Notes: a model not told the origin generated them from the letters alone. Numbered from the stretch's first letter, positions 8,657 through 21,518 are shown. The stretch is DNA of 39,002 bases from Globicatella sanguinis NBRC 15551 (GCF_001552295.1 NZ_BCQX01000004.1:1-39002), one strand, 5' to 3'. A program made the numbers and translations.

Positions 8657-8722
8657 AACGAGTGGGGAGCGGGCACTAAGAGAAGTGTATGTTAAACTCT
8701 TTTGTCCACTTCCGCACTCGTT
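8657..8722 (-). terminator. Intercistronic hairpin between mntA and mntB
   Basis: AACGAGTG (8657-8664) pairs with CACTCGTT (8715-8722). Further partial pairing inside (AAGTGGACA-like against TGCCCGCT-like) makes a long stem. Read in the mnt direction it is followed by TTTATTTTT, a weak U-tract. It may work as a partial terminator or RNA stabiliser, giving more binding protein than ATPase and permease (inference). Confidence 0.6.
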
Positions 8723-8742
8723 AGTTAACTAAAATCTAAAAA

Positions 8743-9657
8743 TTATTTAGCTAAGTGTTGAATAATGACATTAATATTATGTTGATACATCGCGATATAA
8801 TTATCGCCAGGTTGCCCTGCAGGTGCTAATGAGTCAGAGAATAAGGCTTCGTCTTCGTTCATTACCACTTCCACTGAACCACCTTTTGCTTTAACAGCTT
8901 CTTGTAATTTTTTCATTCTATCCGGATTAGTGGTAGACTCTACAAAGATTGCTGGTACTTTATTATCGATAATAAAATCAACAGTTTCTGAAATTTGTTG
9001 ATTTGAAACTTCAGAATCGGTACTAACACCTTGTGGGGCATAGACGACAAAATCATTACTTTTGGCAAAGTAGTTAAAAGCATCATGTGGGGTAACTAAG
9101 TTACGTTGTTCAACCGGTAATTTTTCTAGTTCTGTAGCGACCCATGATTTTAATTGGTCTAGCTCATTTAAATATTGTTCGGTATTGCGTTCGAATGTTT
9201 CTTTTAATTCAGGGAATTTTTCTTGTAAAGCATTGCTAGCGGTAATAGTTGCTTGTTTATATAAATCAATATCAAACCAAAAATGCGGGTCGATTTCTTT
9301 TTGACCATCTTCTTCCATTTCTCCGATTTGATCTTCTTTAAAATCTTTCGTTACTGCCACACCATATTGTTCTAAAACATCCACCATTTTGCCTTCAAAA
9401 TGCAAACCGTGATATAAAACAATGTCAGCTGTTGAAATTTTATTTAAATCTTGCGCTTTCGGTTGATATAAGTGTGGATCACTGCCAGCTGGAATTAAAA
9501 GCTCTAGCTCCACTTCATCACCCGCGATATTTTGAACCATATCTGCTAAGAAAGAAGTAGTGACCGTCACTTTTGGTTTTTCATTAGCACTGACAACTGG
9601 GCTCCATAATCCCAACCCTATGATAAACGACAAAATACTAAAAATAATTCTTTTCAT
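8743..9657 (-). CDS. mntA: Metal ABC transporter substrate-binding protein (ZnuA/MntA family)
   Basis: 304-aa cluster A-I metal-binding protein. After a signal peptide (cleavage likely near VVSA) come the metal-ligand motifs GSDPHLYQP (His near 62), KEIDPHFWFD (His near 125), a TPHDAFNYFAKS His near 190 and the C-terminal acidic ligand region GQPGDNY. The His-rich loop typical of zinc-specific ZnuA is absent (only EEDGQKE precedes DPHFW), which favours manganese. There are no cysteines, hence no lipobox, so membrane attachment is unclear. First gene of the operon, facing a DtxR-family regulator across three operator-like boxes, so repression by Mn2+ is likely. Confidence 0.9.
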   Translation of the reverse strand: MKRIIFSILSFIIGLGLWSPVVSANEKPKVTVTTSFLADMVQNIAGDEVELELLIPAGSDPHLYQPKAQDLNKISTADIVLYHGLHFEGKMVDVLEQYGVAVTKDFKEDQIGEMEEDGQKEIDPHFWFDIDLYKQATITASNALQEKFPELKETFERNTEQYLNELDQLKSWVATELEKLPVEQRNLVTPHDAFNYFAKSNDFVVYAPQGVSTDSEVSNQQISETVDFIIDNKVPAIFVESTTNPDRMKKLQEAVKAKGGSVEVVMNEDEALFSDSLAPAGQPGDNYIAMYQHNINVIIQHLAK

Positions 9658-9672
9658 TTTAAAATCTCCTTT

Positions 9673-9763
9673 TTAGGCATACCTAATTTATTTGTTGACT
9701 ATAGTATATAATGTCATAAAAAACAAATCAATAGGTTTGCCTAATTTTTTTAGGTTAAGCTAA
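9673..9763. promoter_or_regulatory. Three DtxR/MntR-type operator boxes between mntA and mntR
   Basis: TTAGGCATACCTAA (9673-9686), ATAGGTTTGCCTAA (9731-9744) and TTAGGTTAAGCTAA (9750-9763) all fit the partial palindrome TTAGGNNNNCCTAA bound by DtxR-like metalloregulators. The first lies just downstream of the mntA -10, the second touches its -35, and the third is next to the -35 of the regulator gene. The second and third are 19 bp apart. The layout predicts metal-dependent repression of mntA and autoregulation. Confidence 0.8.
9703..9731 (-). promoter_or_regulatory. mntA promoter
   Basis: On the minus strand TTGATT (9731-9726) and TATACT (9708-9703) are separated by 17 nt. Operator boxes touch the -35 and lie just downstream of the -10, so a bound repressor would block polymerase. 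Confidence 0.75.
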
Positions 9764-9767
9764 AAAT

Positions 9768-9796
9768 TTGTCTAATCACTAAGATAATGTTAAAAT
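9768..9796 (+). promoter_or_regulatory. mntR-ylxM-ffh promoter
   Basis: TTGTCT (9768-9773) and TAAAAT (9791-9796) are 17 nt apart and sit directly beside the third operator box. Confidence 0.65.
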
Positions 9797-9824
9797 AAGT
9801 TGATGAACTTTAGGAGGGTGTTAG

Positions 9825-10187
9825 ATGTCTCAGAGTAGAGAAGACTATGTGAAATTCATCTATGAAAATGGAACTTCACAATTGGTATCAAATAAAATGA
9901 TTGCTAAAGGGCTGCAAGTATCTGCACCTTCCGTTTCGGAAATGGTTGTCAAACTAGCAGCTGAAGGGTTGTTAGAGTATCAGCCTTATCAGGGTGCAGA
10001 GTTAACGCCAAAAGGAATTGAAATGGCTAGAAACTTAATTAGAAAACATGAAATTTGGGAGTATTTCTTAGAAAAAGAATTGGGTTATACAAAAGAAGAG
10101 GTTCATGATTTAGCAGAAGTTTTAGAGCATTCAACGCCTAATGAGTTGGCCGATCGTTTAGCAAAATATATTCAATATCCTGAATAG
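9825..10187 (+). CDS. mntR: Short DtxR/MntR-family metal-dependent transcriptional regulator
   Basis: 120-aa repressor. A winged helix (NKMIAKGLQVSAPSVSEMVVKL, near residues 23-45) is followed by a dimerisation/metal region with IRKHEIWEYFL and AEVLEHSTPNELADRL. N-terminal SREDYVKFIYE matches MntR/ScaR; the Asp, His and E-x-x-E-H ligands are present, but the second N-terminal ligand of B. subtilis MntR (Glu11) is Lys here, as I recall for streptococcal ScaR. The protein ends at IQYPE, where ScaR-type proteins go on into a Cys/His-bearing segment and an SH3-like domain, so it is a short form like MntR/TroR. AGGAGG precedes the ATG. Likely represses mntABCD in Mn2+. Confidence 0.88.
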   Translation: MSQSREDYVKFIYENGTSQLVSNKMIAKGLQVSAPSVSEMVVKLAAEGLLEYQPYQGAELTPKGIEMARNLIRKHEIWEYFLEKELGYTKEEVHDLAEVLEHSTPNELADRLAKYIQYPE

Positions 10188-10189
10188 AG

Positions 10190-10525
10190 GTGATTGAACT
10201 GTCACTAGAAGCAATGGTTAGAATGAATATGTTATTTAGTTATTATCAAACCTTATTAACTAAAAAACAACAACAAATGTTGGCACTTTATTATGAAGAA
10301 GATTATTCATTAGGTGAAATCGCCGAACATTATAAAATCAGTCGACAAGCGGTGCATGATACGATTAAACGTAGTGAAAAAGCGTTAGAACAATACGAAG
10401 CCAACCTTGGACTATTGAAAAAACGTAACCAACGTGAAGTATTATTGGATGAATTATTATTAAATCTTGATAATAAAGAACAAGCAACTAACATTATCCA
10501 CCAATTAAAAGAATATGATGAATAA
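10190..10525 (+). CDS. ylxM: YlxM family putative DNA-binding protein (SRP operon)
   Basis: About 111 aa with a sigma-like helix-turn-helix (YSLGEIAEHYKISRQAVHDTIKRSE, near residues 39-63), typical of YlxM/p13 proteins, which sit upstream of ffh in most Bacillota and may modulate SRP. The start is uncertain: GTG at 10190 is used here, only 2 nt after the mntR stop and with poor ribosome-site spacing. The sequence AGAGGTGA at 10186-10193 would instead serve a codon a few bases further on. The conserved part (RMNMLFSYYQTLLT) begins around residue 11 and is safe. Confidence 0.85.
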   Translation: MIELSLEAMVRMNMLFSYYQTLLTKKQQQMLALYYEEDYSLGEIAEHYKISRQAVHDTIKRSEKALEQYEANLGLLKKRNQREVLLDELLLNLDNKEQATNIIHQLKEYDE

Positions 10526-10544
10526 GTAAAGAGGAGATTTAAAT

Positions 10545-12038
10545 ATGGCATTTGAAGGGTTATCGGAACGCCTCCAATCGGCTATTAGCCAAGTAGGTGC
10601 AGGAGGGACAATTACTGAAGCAGACTTAAAACAAATGATGCGTGAGATTCGTCTTGCGTTATTAGAAGCGGACGTTAACTTCCAAGTAGTTAAGACATTC
10701 GTCAGAAAAGTCAATGAGCGTGCATTAGGTTCGGATGTATTAGCTTCATTATCACCAGCACAACAAGTATTGAAAATCGTTGATGAAGAATTAACGGCCT
10801 TAATGGGTGGTGAAATAGAAGAGTTAAATCTTCAATCAGCGCCGCCAACAATCATTATGATGGCAGGTTTACAAGGGGCAGGTAAAACAACCACGGTTGG
10901 TAAATTAGCGAAATATGTAACAGAAAAAGGTAAAAAACGTCCATTATTAGTAGCTGCTGACGTTTATCGTCCGGCAGCGATTGACCAATTAAAAACGATT
11001 GGGAATCAATTAGGATTTGATGTTTTCAGTTACAGTACAGAAGCGAATCCGGTAGATATTGCACGTGATGCAGTGGCTCAAGCGCGTATACAAGGTAATG
11101 AAGTCGTTATTATCGATACGGCTGGTCGTTTACATGTTAATGAAGAATTGATGAATGAGTTACGCAATATTAAAGCAGCGGTTCAACCTCATGAAATCTT
11201 ATTAACGGTTGATGCGATGACCGGACAAGATGCCGTTAACGTCGCCCAATCCTTTAATGAAGCCTTGGATATTACCGGGGTTGTTATCACTAAGTTAGAT
11301 GGGGATACCCGTGGTGGGGCGGCCTTATCTATCCGCTCCATTACGAATAAACCAATTAAATTCACCGGACAAGGAGAGCAATTAGATGCTTTAGAACCAT
11401 TCTATCCAGATCGTATGTCTAGCCGTATTTTAGGTATGGGTGACATGATGACCTTGATCGAAAAAGCCCAAAGAGATTTCGATGAAGCGAAAGCTCAAGA
11501 AATGGCTGAAAAGATGAAGGATGCAACCTTTGACTTTAATGACTTCCTAGAACAAATGAATCAAGTTAATAAGATGGGGCCAATCAAAGACATCTTAAAA
11601 ATGATTCCAGGCGTGAGTCAAATTCCTGGTTTAAATGATGTAAATATCGATGAAAAAGATATGGGACGTGTTAAAGCCATTATTTATTCGATGACACCTG
11701 AAGAAAGAGCCAATCCTGATATTATTTCTCAAAGTCGCCGTAAACGGATTGCAGCTGGTTGTGGTCAAACATTAATGGATGTAAACCGCATGATTAAACA
11801 ATTCAACCAAACACGTGATATGATGAGTCAATTATCCAATGGTAAAATGGGTGGCATGAAGAAAATGATGAATCAAATGCAACAAATGCAAGGCGGTATG
11901 CCAGGTATGGGTGGATTACCAGGCATGGGCGGAATGCCACAAATGAGTGACCGCGACTTCATGACACCAGAACAAATTAAAGCAGCTAATGAAGAGAAAA
12001 AACTACAACGTTTATTGAAAAAGAAAAAACGCCGTTAG
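10545..12038 (+). CDS. ffh: Signal recognition particle protein Ffh (SRP54)
   Basis: 497-aa GTPase that binds SRP RNA and signal sequences and docks with FtsY to target membrane proteins. The N domain (residues 1-90) is followed by the G domain with P-loop GLQGAGKTT near 107, DTAGRLHVN near 190, TKLDGDTRGGAALS near 247 and GMGDMMTLIEKAQ near 295. The M domain from about 325 includes the RNA-binding SRRKRIAAGCG near 402 and a Met/Gly-rich tail with PGMGG repeats. It lies 19 bp after ylxM. rpsP, the usual next gene, is absent; a terminator follows. Confidence 0.97.
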   Translation: MAFEGLSERLQSAISQVGAGGTITEADLKQMMREIRLALLEADVNFQVVKTFVRKVNERALGSDVLASLSPAQQVLKIVDEELTALMGGEIEELNLQSAPPTIIMMAGLQGAGKTTTVGKLAKYVTEKGKKRPLLVAADVYRPAAIDQLKTIGNQLGFDVFSYSTEANPVDIARDAVAQARIQGNEVVIIDTAGRLHVNEELMNELRNIKAAVQPHEILLTVDAMTGQDAVNVAQSFNEALDITGVVITKLDGDTRGGAALSIRSITNKPIKFTGQGEQLDALEPFYPDRMSSRILGMGDMMTLIEKAQRDFDEAKAQEMAEKMKDATFDFNDFLEQMNQVNKMGPIKDILKMIPGVSQIPGLNDVNIDEKDMGRVKAIIYSMTPEERANPDIISQSRRKRIAAGCGQTLMDVNRMIKQFNQTRDMMSQLSNGKMGGMKKMMNQMQQMQGGMPGMGGLPGMGGMPQMSDRDFMTPEQIKAANEEKKLQRLLKKKKRR

Positions 12039-12089
12039 TTAATGGATGAACCGTCTTAGATATTACAAATGAACATCAGACCGTTTTAG

Positions 12090-12125
12090 ATAACTCGTTT
12101 CGTAAGAGGCGGGTTATTTTTATTT
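12090..12125 (+). terminator. Terminator after ffh
   Basis: ATAACTCG (12090-12097) pairs with CGGGTTAT (12110-12117), with one G-T, followed by TTTTTATTT. Confidence 0.8.
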
Positions 12126-12149
12126 GGGTGATACGTGTAATCAAGTAAC

Positions 12150-12370
12150 AATACTGTCACTGTGGAATAGCTAATTCTATTACAGTAAATTGTCTTGTCA
12201 TGAACGGCATCAAATACTTTTAACCAAGGAATAGCTAGTCTGAATATAGTAGCTAGTCTGCACTAAAAACCACCAATGCTGTCACCATGGAATAGTTAGT
12301 CTGATTATAGTAGCTAGTCCTGCACTAAGAAATGGCAAAGCTGTCACTATGCAATAGCTGGCCATTATAT
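12150..12370. repeat. 62-bp tandem repeat, about 3.5 copies
   Basis: The core CTGTCAC.(A/G)TGGAATAG recurs with GGAATAG-type anchors at 12164, 12228, 12289 and 12351 (GCAATAG), i.e. spacings of 64, 61 and 62 bp. Copies also share TAGTAGCTAGTC.TGCACTAA. Copies 2 and 3 are closest; copy 1 is degraded and copy 4 partial. No open frame crosses it. The rest of the 12126-12597 gap holds only the pcrA promoter. Confidence 0.8.
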
Positions 12371-12529
12371 AAAAATGTTTCTTACAATAATATTAACAAA
12401 CGATTGTCACATCGCAACATCACCGCTATTTAATATAGGTTATTCTTTCATACGTTTATGTCAACAGAATTTCAATTCTTGAAAAAACCGAGAAACTTGG
12501 CAATTTTAATACAATAGTCAATCATTTTT

Positions 12530-12538
12530 TGATATAAT
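12530..12538 (+). promoter_or_regulatory. pcrA operon promoter (extended -10)
   Basis: TGATATAAT gives an extended -10 (TG at 12530-12531, TATAAT at 12533-12538) about 60 nt before the pcrA start; only a weak -35 is visible. Confidence 0.6.
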
Positions 12539-12597
12539 TTTATACGGTGTGTGAATTTCGTGACACAGATCCATAAGACAGAATCGGAGGGACAAAC

Positions 12598-17023
<4,426 letters not shown>

Positions 17024-17041
17024 AGGATGTGAATGAACTGA

Positions 17042-18253
17042 ATGAAAAAAAGCATAATGAAAGTCACGACATTATTATCAATTGTTGGCTTACTATCAGG
17101 GTGTTTAAGCGAATTAGATAAGGAAGTTGTTGAAGAGACGATAGCACCCGATCAAGTAGCAGTTCAAACGACTGCTAATCAACTTTCAATGGATTATTAC
17201 CGTGCGGTTATTACCGATGGTCGCTATGAAATGGGGGTTGCTTCCAGTAGTAATACTAATTTAAGTTCTGCTGGAAATACAATCGCTTTTGAAGAAGGGC
17301 TCTTACGTATTAGTAAAGGGATTTTCCCAACTGATCAATATTTCTTACAAGAAGGACAAATTATTGACGAGGATACTATGACGAATTGGCTAGCCCGTGA
17401 GTCGAGTGATAATCCGGAAGGGCTCAACCCAGCCTTGGCGGCCAATGAAGAAGAAACAGCACCAGATACCGAGACGACCATGGCCGAAGGTGAGGAGACC
17501 ACGATGGCTGCTGAAGAAAATCAAGTAATCGTTGATTCGACTTCAACACCGATTTACTTAACGCAAGTAATGGAAAAAAACATTATGGTTGAAACCGATG
17601 AAGGCTATCAATTAGCGGGCGTGGTGATTGGTTTAGCGATGAATAGTGTGTATCAATATACCGATGATGAAGGTGTTTCTTATGAACAGGAAATTTCTTT
17701 AGGTGAAATGCGTGAACGGGGTCGTCAATATGCTAATATTATCGTAGGACGTTTACGTAATACCGAAGCCTTACGTAATGTGCCGATTGTTGTTGGCTTA
17801 TTTAGACAAACAGCGAATAATGAAATTGCCGGTGGGGCTTATATGATGAACGGTATTTCACGAGAAGGTAATTATATTTCTGATTGGACTGAACAAAATG
17901 AATATCGTGTTGCTTTACCGATAGTATCTTCGGGCGATTATAGCGAACAATATGCATTCTTTGATAATTTTAGTGATGAAGTGCGCAACTTCTTTCCACA
18001 TTTAAATGGGGTGACAGGCGAAGCTTTATATATTGATAACGGCTTAGCATCTTTAACTATTGAAATTGTCTCACAATTCTATCAACAATCTGAAATCACC
18101 GCTCTAACACAACATGTGACAGATGTGGCGACAAAGAACTTGCCAGAAAACATACCTGTAGAAATTAGCATCGTGTCCGCTCATGGTCCAGAAGCGATCA
18201 TTGCGCGTACTGGTGAAAACACTCAATTTACGGCGCATATTTACGAGCAATAG
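17042..18253 (+). CDS. camS: CamS family sex pheromone/lipoprotein
   Basis: 403-aa secreted lipoprotein. The N-terminus MKKSIMKVTTLLSIVGLLSGC carries a lipobox (LLSGC) with Cys21 as the lipid-anchored residue. The CamS domain follows (YQLAGVVIGLAMNSVYQY near 200, LGEMRERGRQYANIIVGRLR near 228). In staphylococci the signal peptide of CamS yields the cAM373 sex pheromone; the role of the mature protein is unknown. Residues 130-165 form a low-complexity acidic/Thr-rich linker (ETTMAEGEETTMAAEE) containing a near-duplicate of ETTMA. It lies between ligA and gatC, a conserved position. Confidence 0.93.
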   Translation: MKKSIMKVTTLLSIVGLLSGCLSELDKEVVEETIAPDQVAVQTTANQLSMDYYRAVITDGRYEMGVASSSNTNLSSAGNTIAFEEGLLRISKGIFPTDQYFLQEGQIIDEDTMTNWLARESSDNPEGLNPALAANEEETAPDTETTMAEGEETTMAAEENQVIVDSTSTPIYLTQVMEKNIMVETDEGYQLAGVVIGLAMNSVYQYTDDEGVSYEQEISLGEMRERGRQYANIIVGRLRNTEALRNVPIVVGLFRQTANNEIAGGAYMMNGISREGNYISDWTEQNEYRVALPIVSSGDYSEQYAFFDNFSDEVRNFFPHLNGVTGEALYIDNGLASLTIEIVSQFYQQSEITALTQHVTDVATKNLPENIPVEISIVSAHGPEAIIARTGENTQFTAHIYEQ

Positions 18254-18268
18254 AAAAGGGGAATTAAT

Positions 18269-18565
18269 ATGACAGAACGTGAAGAAATCATCCGTGTAGC
18301 AAATTTATCGAAACTCGCTTTTGATGATGCAAGTTTAGATACTTTTGCGAAAGAATTTAATAGTATCGTAGAATTAGTTGAACATTTAGAAGAGGTTGAT
18401 ACAACAGGTGTCAAACCAACTTATCATGGCAATGACTTAATCAATGTGTTCCGTGAAGATGAAGTCATTCGTGGTACTGAGCGTGAAGCCTTCTTGAAAA
18501 ATACTAAAACAAGTCAAGATGGATTTGTCAAAGTACCTGCTATTATTGAAAGTGAGGAGGCATAA
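18269..18565 (+). CDS. gatC: Aspartyl/glutamyl-tRNA amidotransferase subunit C
   Basis: 98 aa. Small subunit of GatCAB, which converts Glu-tRNA(Gln) (and Asp-tRNA(Asn)) to the amidated form. Matches the family from REEIIRVANLSKLAFDD through EFNSIVELVEHLEEVDTTGVKPT to the C-terminal FVKVPAIIESEEA. GatC wraps GatA and GatB together. Ribosome site AAAGGGG precedes the ATG and gatA begins 1 nt after the stop. Its presence implies the indirect route to Gln-tRNA(Gln). Confidence 0.96.
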   Translation: MTEREEIIRVANLSKLAFDDASLDTFAKEFNSIVELVEHLEEVDTTGVKPTYHGNDLINVFREDEVIRGTEREAFLKNTKTSQDGFVKVPAIIESEEA

Positions 18566-18566
18566 A

Positions 18567-20024
18567 ATGACGGTATTTCCAACAACAATTAAAGAAATGA
18601 AAGCTGGCCTAAAAGCGGGCGATTTTACAGCGGTAGAGTTAGTGGAACATACATTTAACCAAATTGAAGCCATTGATGCAAAAGTTGAAAGTTTTTTAGC
18701 TTTAAATAAAGAAGCAGCCTTAGCAGATGCGAAAGCCGCTGATGAGCGTGGCTATGGTGAGGATGCACCGGTTTTAAATGGTATTCCGATTGCCATCAAA
18801 GACAATATCGTCACCAAAGATTTAACGACCACGGCAGCCAGTAAAATGCTAGAAGAGTTCAATCCTACTTATGATGCGACAGCTGTTGAAAAATTAAAAA
18901 ATGCAGGTGCGATTATTGTAGGGAAAGTGAATTTAGATGAATTTGCGATGGGTGCAAGTACGGAGCGTTCAGCTTTTAAAACAACACGCAATCCTTGGAA
19001 TTTGGACCGAGTACCGGGTGGGTCATCAGGTGGTTCGGCTGCGGTGGTAGCGAGTCGTCAAGTCCCAGCGTCATTAGGTACGGATACCGGTGGTTCTATT
19101 CGTCAACCAGCAGCCTTTAATGGTTTAGTTGGGTTAAAACCTACTTATGGTACTGTATCACGTTATGGTTTAATTGCCTTTGGTTCTTCATTGGACCAAA
19201 TTGGACCGATGACCTTAACGGTTGAAGATAATGCCTTGATTTTAGAGGTAATTGCTGGCCATGATCGTCATGATTCTACTAGCTTACCTAATCTACCAAT
19301 GAATTATGGTGCTAAAATCGGACAACCTTTAACTGGGATGAAAATCGCTTTTCCTAAAGAGTATAAGGACGAGGTTATTGCTGAAGATATTCGTCAAGCA
19401 ATGCAAGCAGCTGCTGATTACTTTACTAGTCAAGGAGCGATTGTTGAAGAAGTATCGCTACCATTGATTAAATATGGTATTAACGTTTACTACATTATTT
19501 CATCAGCAGAAGCTTCTTCTAACTTACAACGTTTTGACGGCGTCCGTTATGGTTACCGTTCTGAATCCGCTCATACTTTAGAAGAGGTTTATGTTAAGTC
19601 ACGTTCTGAAGGTTTTGGTGAAGAAGTGAAACGTCGTATTATGTTAGGAACTTATTCATTAAGTTCAGGACAATTTGATAAATTCTTTAAAAAAGCGGCG
19701 CAAGTGCGTACTATGATTAAAGATGAATTAAATAAAGTCTTTGAAGAATATGACATTATCATGGGACCTACTACAACCAGTACAGCCTTTGAAATTGGTG
19801 GCCGGGTTAAAGATCCAATCGCAATGTATGTGGAAGATTTATTAACTGTTACGGCGAATATCGCAGGTTTACCGGGGATTTCAGTACCGGCCGGCTTCGA
19901 CCACGAAGGCTTGCCTATCGGCTTACAAATGATGGCTAAACCTTTAGCAGAAGCAACCTTATATCAAGTCGCTTATAATTTTGAACAAAATCATGACTTT
20001 GTTCAAAAAGCACCAACATTATAG
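18567..20024 (+). CDS. gatA: Glutamyl-tRNA(Gln) amidotransferase subunit A
   Basis: 485-aa amidase that releases ammonia from glutamine for transamidation. The Ser-cis-Ser-Lys triad region is visible: Lys in IPIAIKDNIV near residue 79, GGSSGGSAAVVASRQVP near 150 and SLGTDTGGSIRQPAAFNG near 170. I start it at ATG 18567 (MTVFPTTIKEM) because GAGGAGG lies 7 nt upstream and just after gatC. An in-frame upstream extension to 18519 overlaps gatC and is not needed. Works with GatC and GatB from the same operon. Confidence 0.97.
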   Translation: MTVFPTTIKEMKAGLKAGDFTAVELVEHTFNQIEAIDAKVESFLALNKEAALADAKAADERGYGEDAPVLNGIPIAIKDNIVTKDLTTTAASKMLEEFNPTYDATAVEKLKNAGAIIVGKVNLDEFAMGASTERSAFKTTRNPWNLDRVPGGSSGGSAAVVASRQVPASLGTDTGGSIRQPAAFNGLVGLKPTYGTVSRYGLIAFGSSLDQIGPMTLTVEDNALILEVIAGHDRHDSTSLPNLPMNYGAKIGQPLTGMKIAFPKEYKDEVIAEDIRQAMQAAADYFTSQGAIVEEVSLPLIKYGINVYYIISSAEASSNLQRFDGVRYGYRSESAHTLEEVYVKSRSEGFGEEVKRRIMLGTYSLSSGQFDKFFKKAAQVRTMIKDELNKVFEEYDIIMGPTTTSTAFEIGGRVKDPIAMYVEDLLTVTANIAGLPGISVPAGFDHEGLPIGLQMMAKPLAEATLYQVAYNFEQNHDFVQKAPTL

Positions 20025-20036
20025 GAGGTAAGACAA

Positions 20037-21470
20037 ATGAATTTTGAAACTGTTATTGGACTAGAAGTCCACGTTGAATTAAAAACTGATTCTAAAATTT
20101 TCAGTACGTCACCTGCTCATTTTGGTGCCGAACCGAATACGAATACGAATGAAAAAGACTGGGGTTATCCAGGGGCATTACCAGTCATGAATAAACGTGC
20201 CATTGAATTTGGCATGCGTGCTTCATTGGCATTAAACTGTGAGATTACTCGTGAAATGCGTTTTGACCGTAAAAATTATTTTTATCCAGATAATCCAACT
20301 GCTTATCAAATATCACAAGCAGATTATCCAATTGGACAAAATGGTTATATCGACATCGAAGTAGAAGGTCATCCTCGTCGTATTCGCATTGAACGGGTCC
20401 ATTTAGAAGAAGATGCGGGTAAAAATACTCATGGCACTGATGGCTATTCTTATGTGGATTATAACCGTCAAGGAACACCTTTAATTGAGATTGTAACCGA
20501 AGCGGATATTCGTTCTCCTCAAGAGGCGTATGCTTTCTTAGAAGCGTTACGTGAAAAAATTATGTATACTGAAGTTTCGGATGTGAAGATGGAAGAAGGA
20601 TCATTACGTTGTGATGGTAATATTTCTATTCGCCCTTTCGGTCAAGAAGCATTTGGGACTAAAACAGAGTTGAAAAATTTAAACAGTTTTAACTTTGTTC
20701 GTAAAGGGTTAGAATTTGAAGAAAAACGTCAAGCACAAATCTTATTAGCTGGTGGTAAAATTCAACAAGAAACCCGTCGTTATGATGAAGCTACTGGTAA
20801 GACCATCTTAATGCGTACTAAAGAAGGAGCGGCTGATTACCGTTACTTCCCAGAACCCGATCTACCACCGGTCACCATCGATGAAGAATGGATTGAAGCG
20901 GTGAAAGCTACGATTCCTGAAATGCCAGACGTTCGTCGTCAACGTTATACGAAAGAATATGGCTTACCTGAATACGATGCCATGGTCTTGACTTTAACGA
21001 AAACAATGTCTGATTTCTTTGATCAAACAGTGGCGAATGGTGCTGATGCCAAATTAGCATCTAACTGGTTAATGGGTGATGTGTCAGCTTACTTAAACAG
21101 TGAGAAAACTAGCTTAGAAGAAATCAAGTTAACACCGAAGAATTTAGCACAAATGATTCAATTGATTGAAGATGGCACCATTTCTTCAAAAATCGCCAAA
21201 CAATTATTCAAGATTTTAGCTGAAGAAGGTGGCGATGCGACGCAAATCGTTGAAGCGCGTGGGATGGTTCAATTGAGTGATCCAGCTAAATTACAACCAA
21301 TTATTGATGAAGTCATTGCTAAAAATGAAGCTTCATTAGAAGACTTCCGTAATGGTAAAGACCGTGCGGTTGGATTCTTTGTAGGACAAGTGATGAAACA
21401 AACTCGCGGTCAAGCGAATCCGCAAGTGGTTAATAAATTATTGATGGAGACTTTGAATAAGTTAAAATAA
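20037..21470 (+). CDS. gatB: Aspartyl/glutamyl-tRNA amidotransferase subunit B
   Basis: 477-aa kinase/transamidase subunit that phosphorylates the tRNA-bound Glu and binds the tRNA. It opens with the family signature [15 protein letters not shown], with [14 protein letters not shown] near 22 and the [12 protein letters not shown] stretch near 82. The [13 protein letters not shown] motif is near 263, and the C-terminal YqeY-like tail ([17 protein letters not shown]) is complete. AGGAGG precedes the ATG, 12 nt after gatA. Last gene of the operon, followed at once by a terminator. Confidence 0.97.
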   Translation: MNFETVIGLEVHVELKTDSKIFSTSPAHFGAEPNTNTNEKDWGYPGALPVMNKRAIEFGMRASLALNCEITREMRFDRKNYFYPDNPTAYQISQADYPIGQNGYIDIEVEGHPRRIRIERVHLEEDAGKNTHGTDGYSYVDYNRQGTPLIEIVTEADIRSPQEAYAFLEALREKIMYTEVSDVKMEEGSLRCDGNISIRPFGQEAFGTKTELKNLNSFNFVRKGLEFEEKRQAQILLAGGKIQQETRRYDEATGKTILMRTKEGAADYRYFPEPDLPPVTIDEEWIEAVKATIPEMPDVRRQRYTKEYGLPEYDAMVLTLTKTMSDFFDQTVANGADAKLASNWLMGDVSAYLNSEKTSLEEIKLTPKNLAQMIQLIEDGTISSKIAKQLFKILAEEGGDATQIVEARGMVQLSDPAKLQPIIDEVIAKNEASLEDFRNGKDRAVGFFVGQVMKQTRGQANPQVVNKLLMETLNKLK

Positions 21471-21488
21471 AAGATGCCTTAAAGCACT

Positions 21489-21518
21489 AAAAGATGAGAA
21501 CTTTTCTCATCTTTTTTT
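21489..21518 (+). terminator. Terminator after gatB
   Basis: AAAAGATGAGAA (21489-21500) pairs perfectly with TTCTCATCTTTT (21504-21515), with a 3-nt loop and a run of T. Confidence 0.9.

Noticed and set aside
12150-12370. CRISPR array
   Set aside because: The whole 62-bp unit is repeated rather than a short repeat with unique spacers, copies are diverged, and no cas gene is present.
18519-18566. N-terminal extension of GatA
   Set aside because: It overlaps gatC, and the strong GAGGAGG just before ATG 18567 marks the true start.
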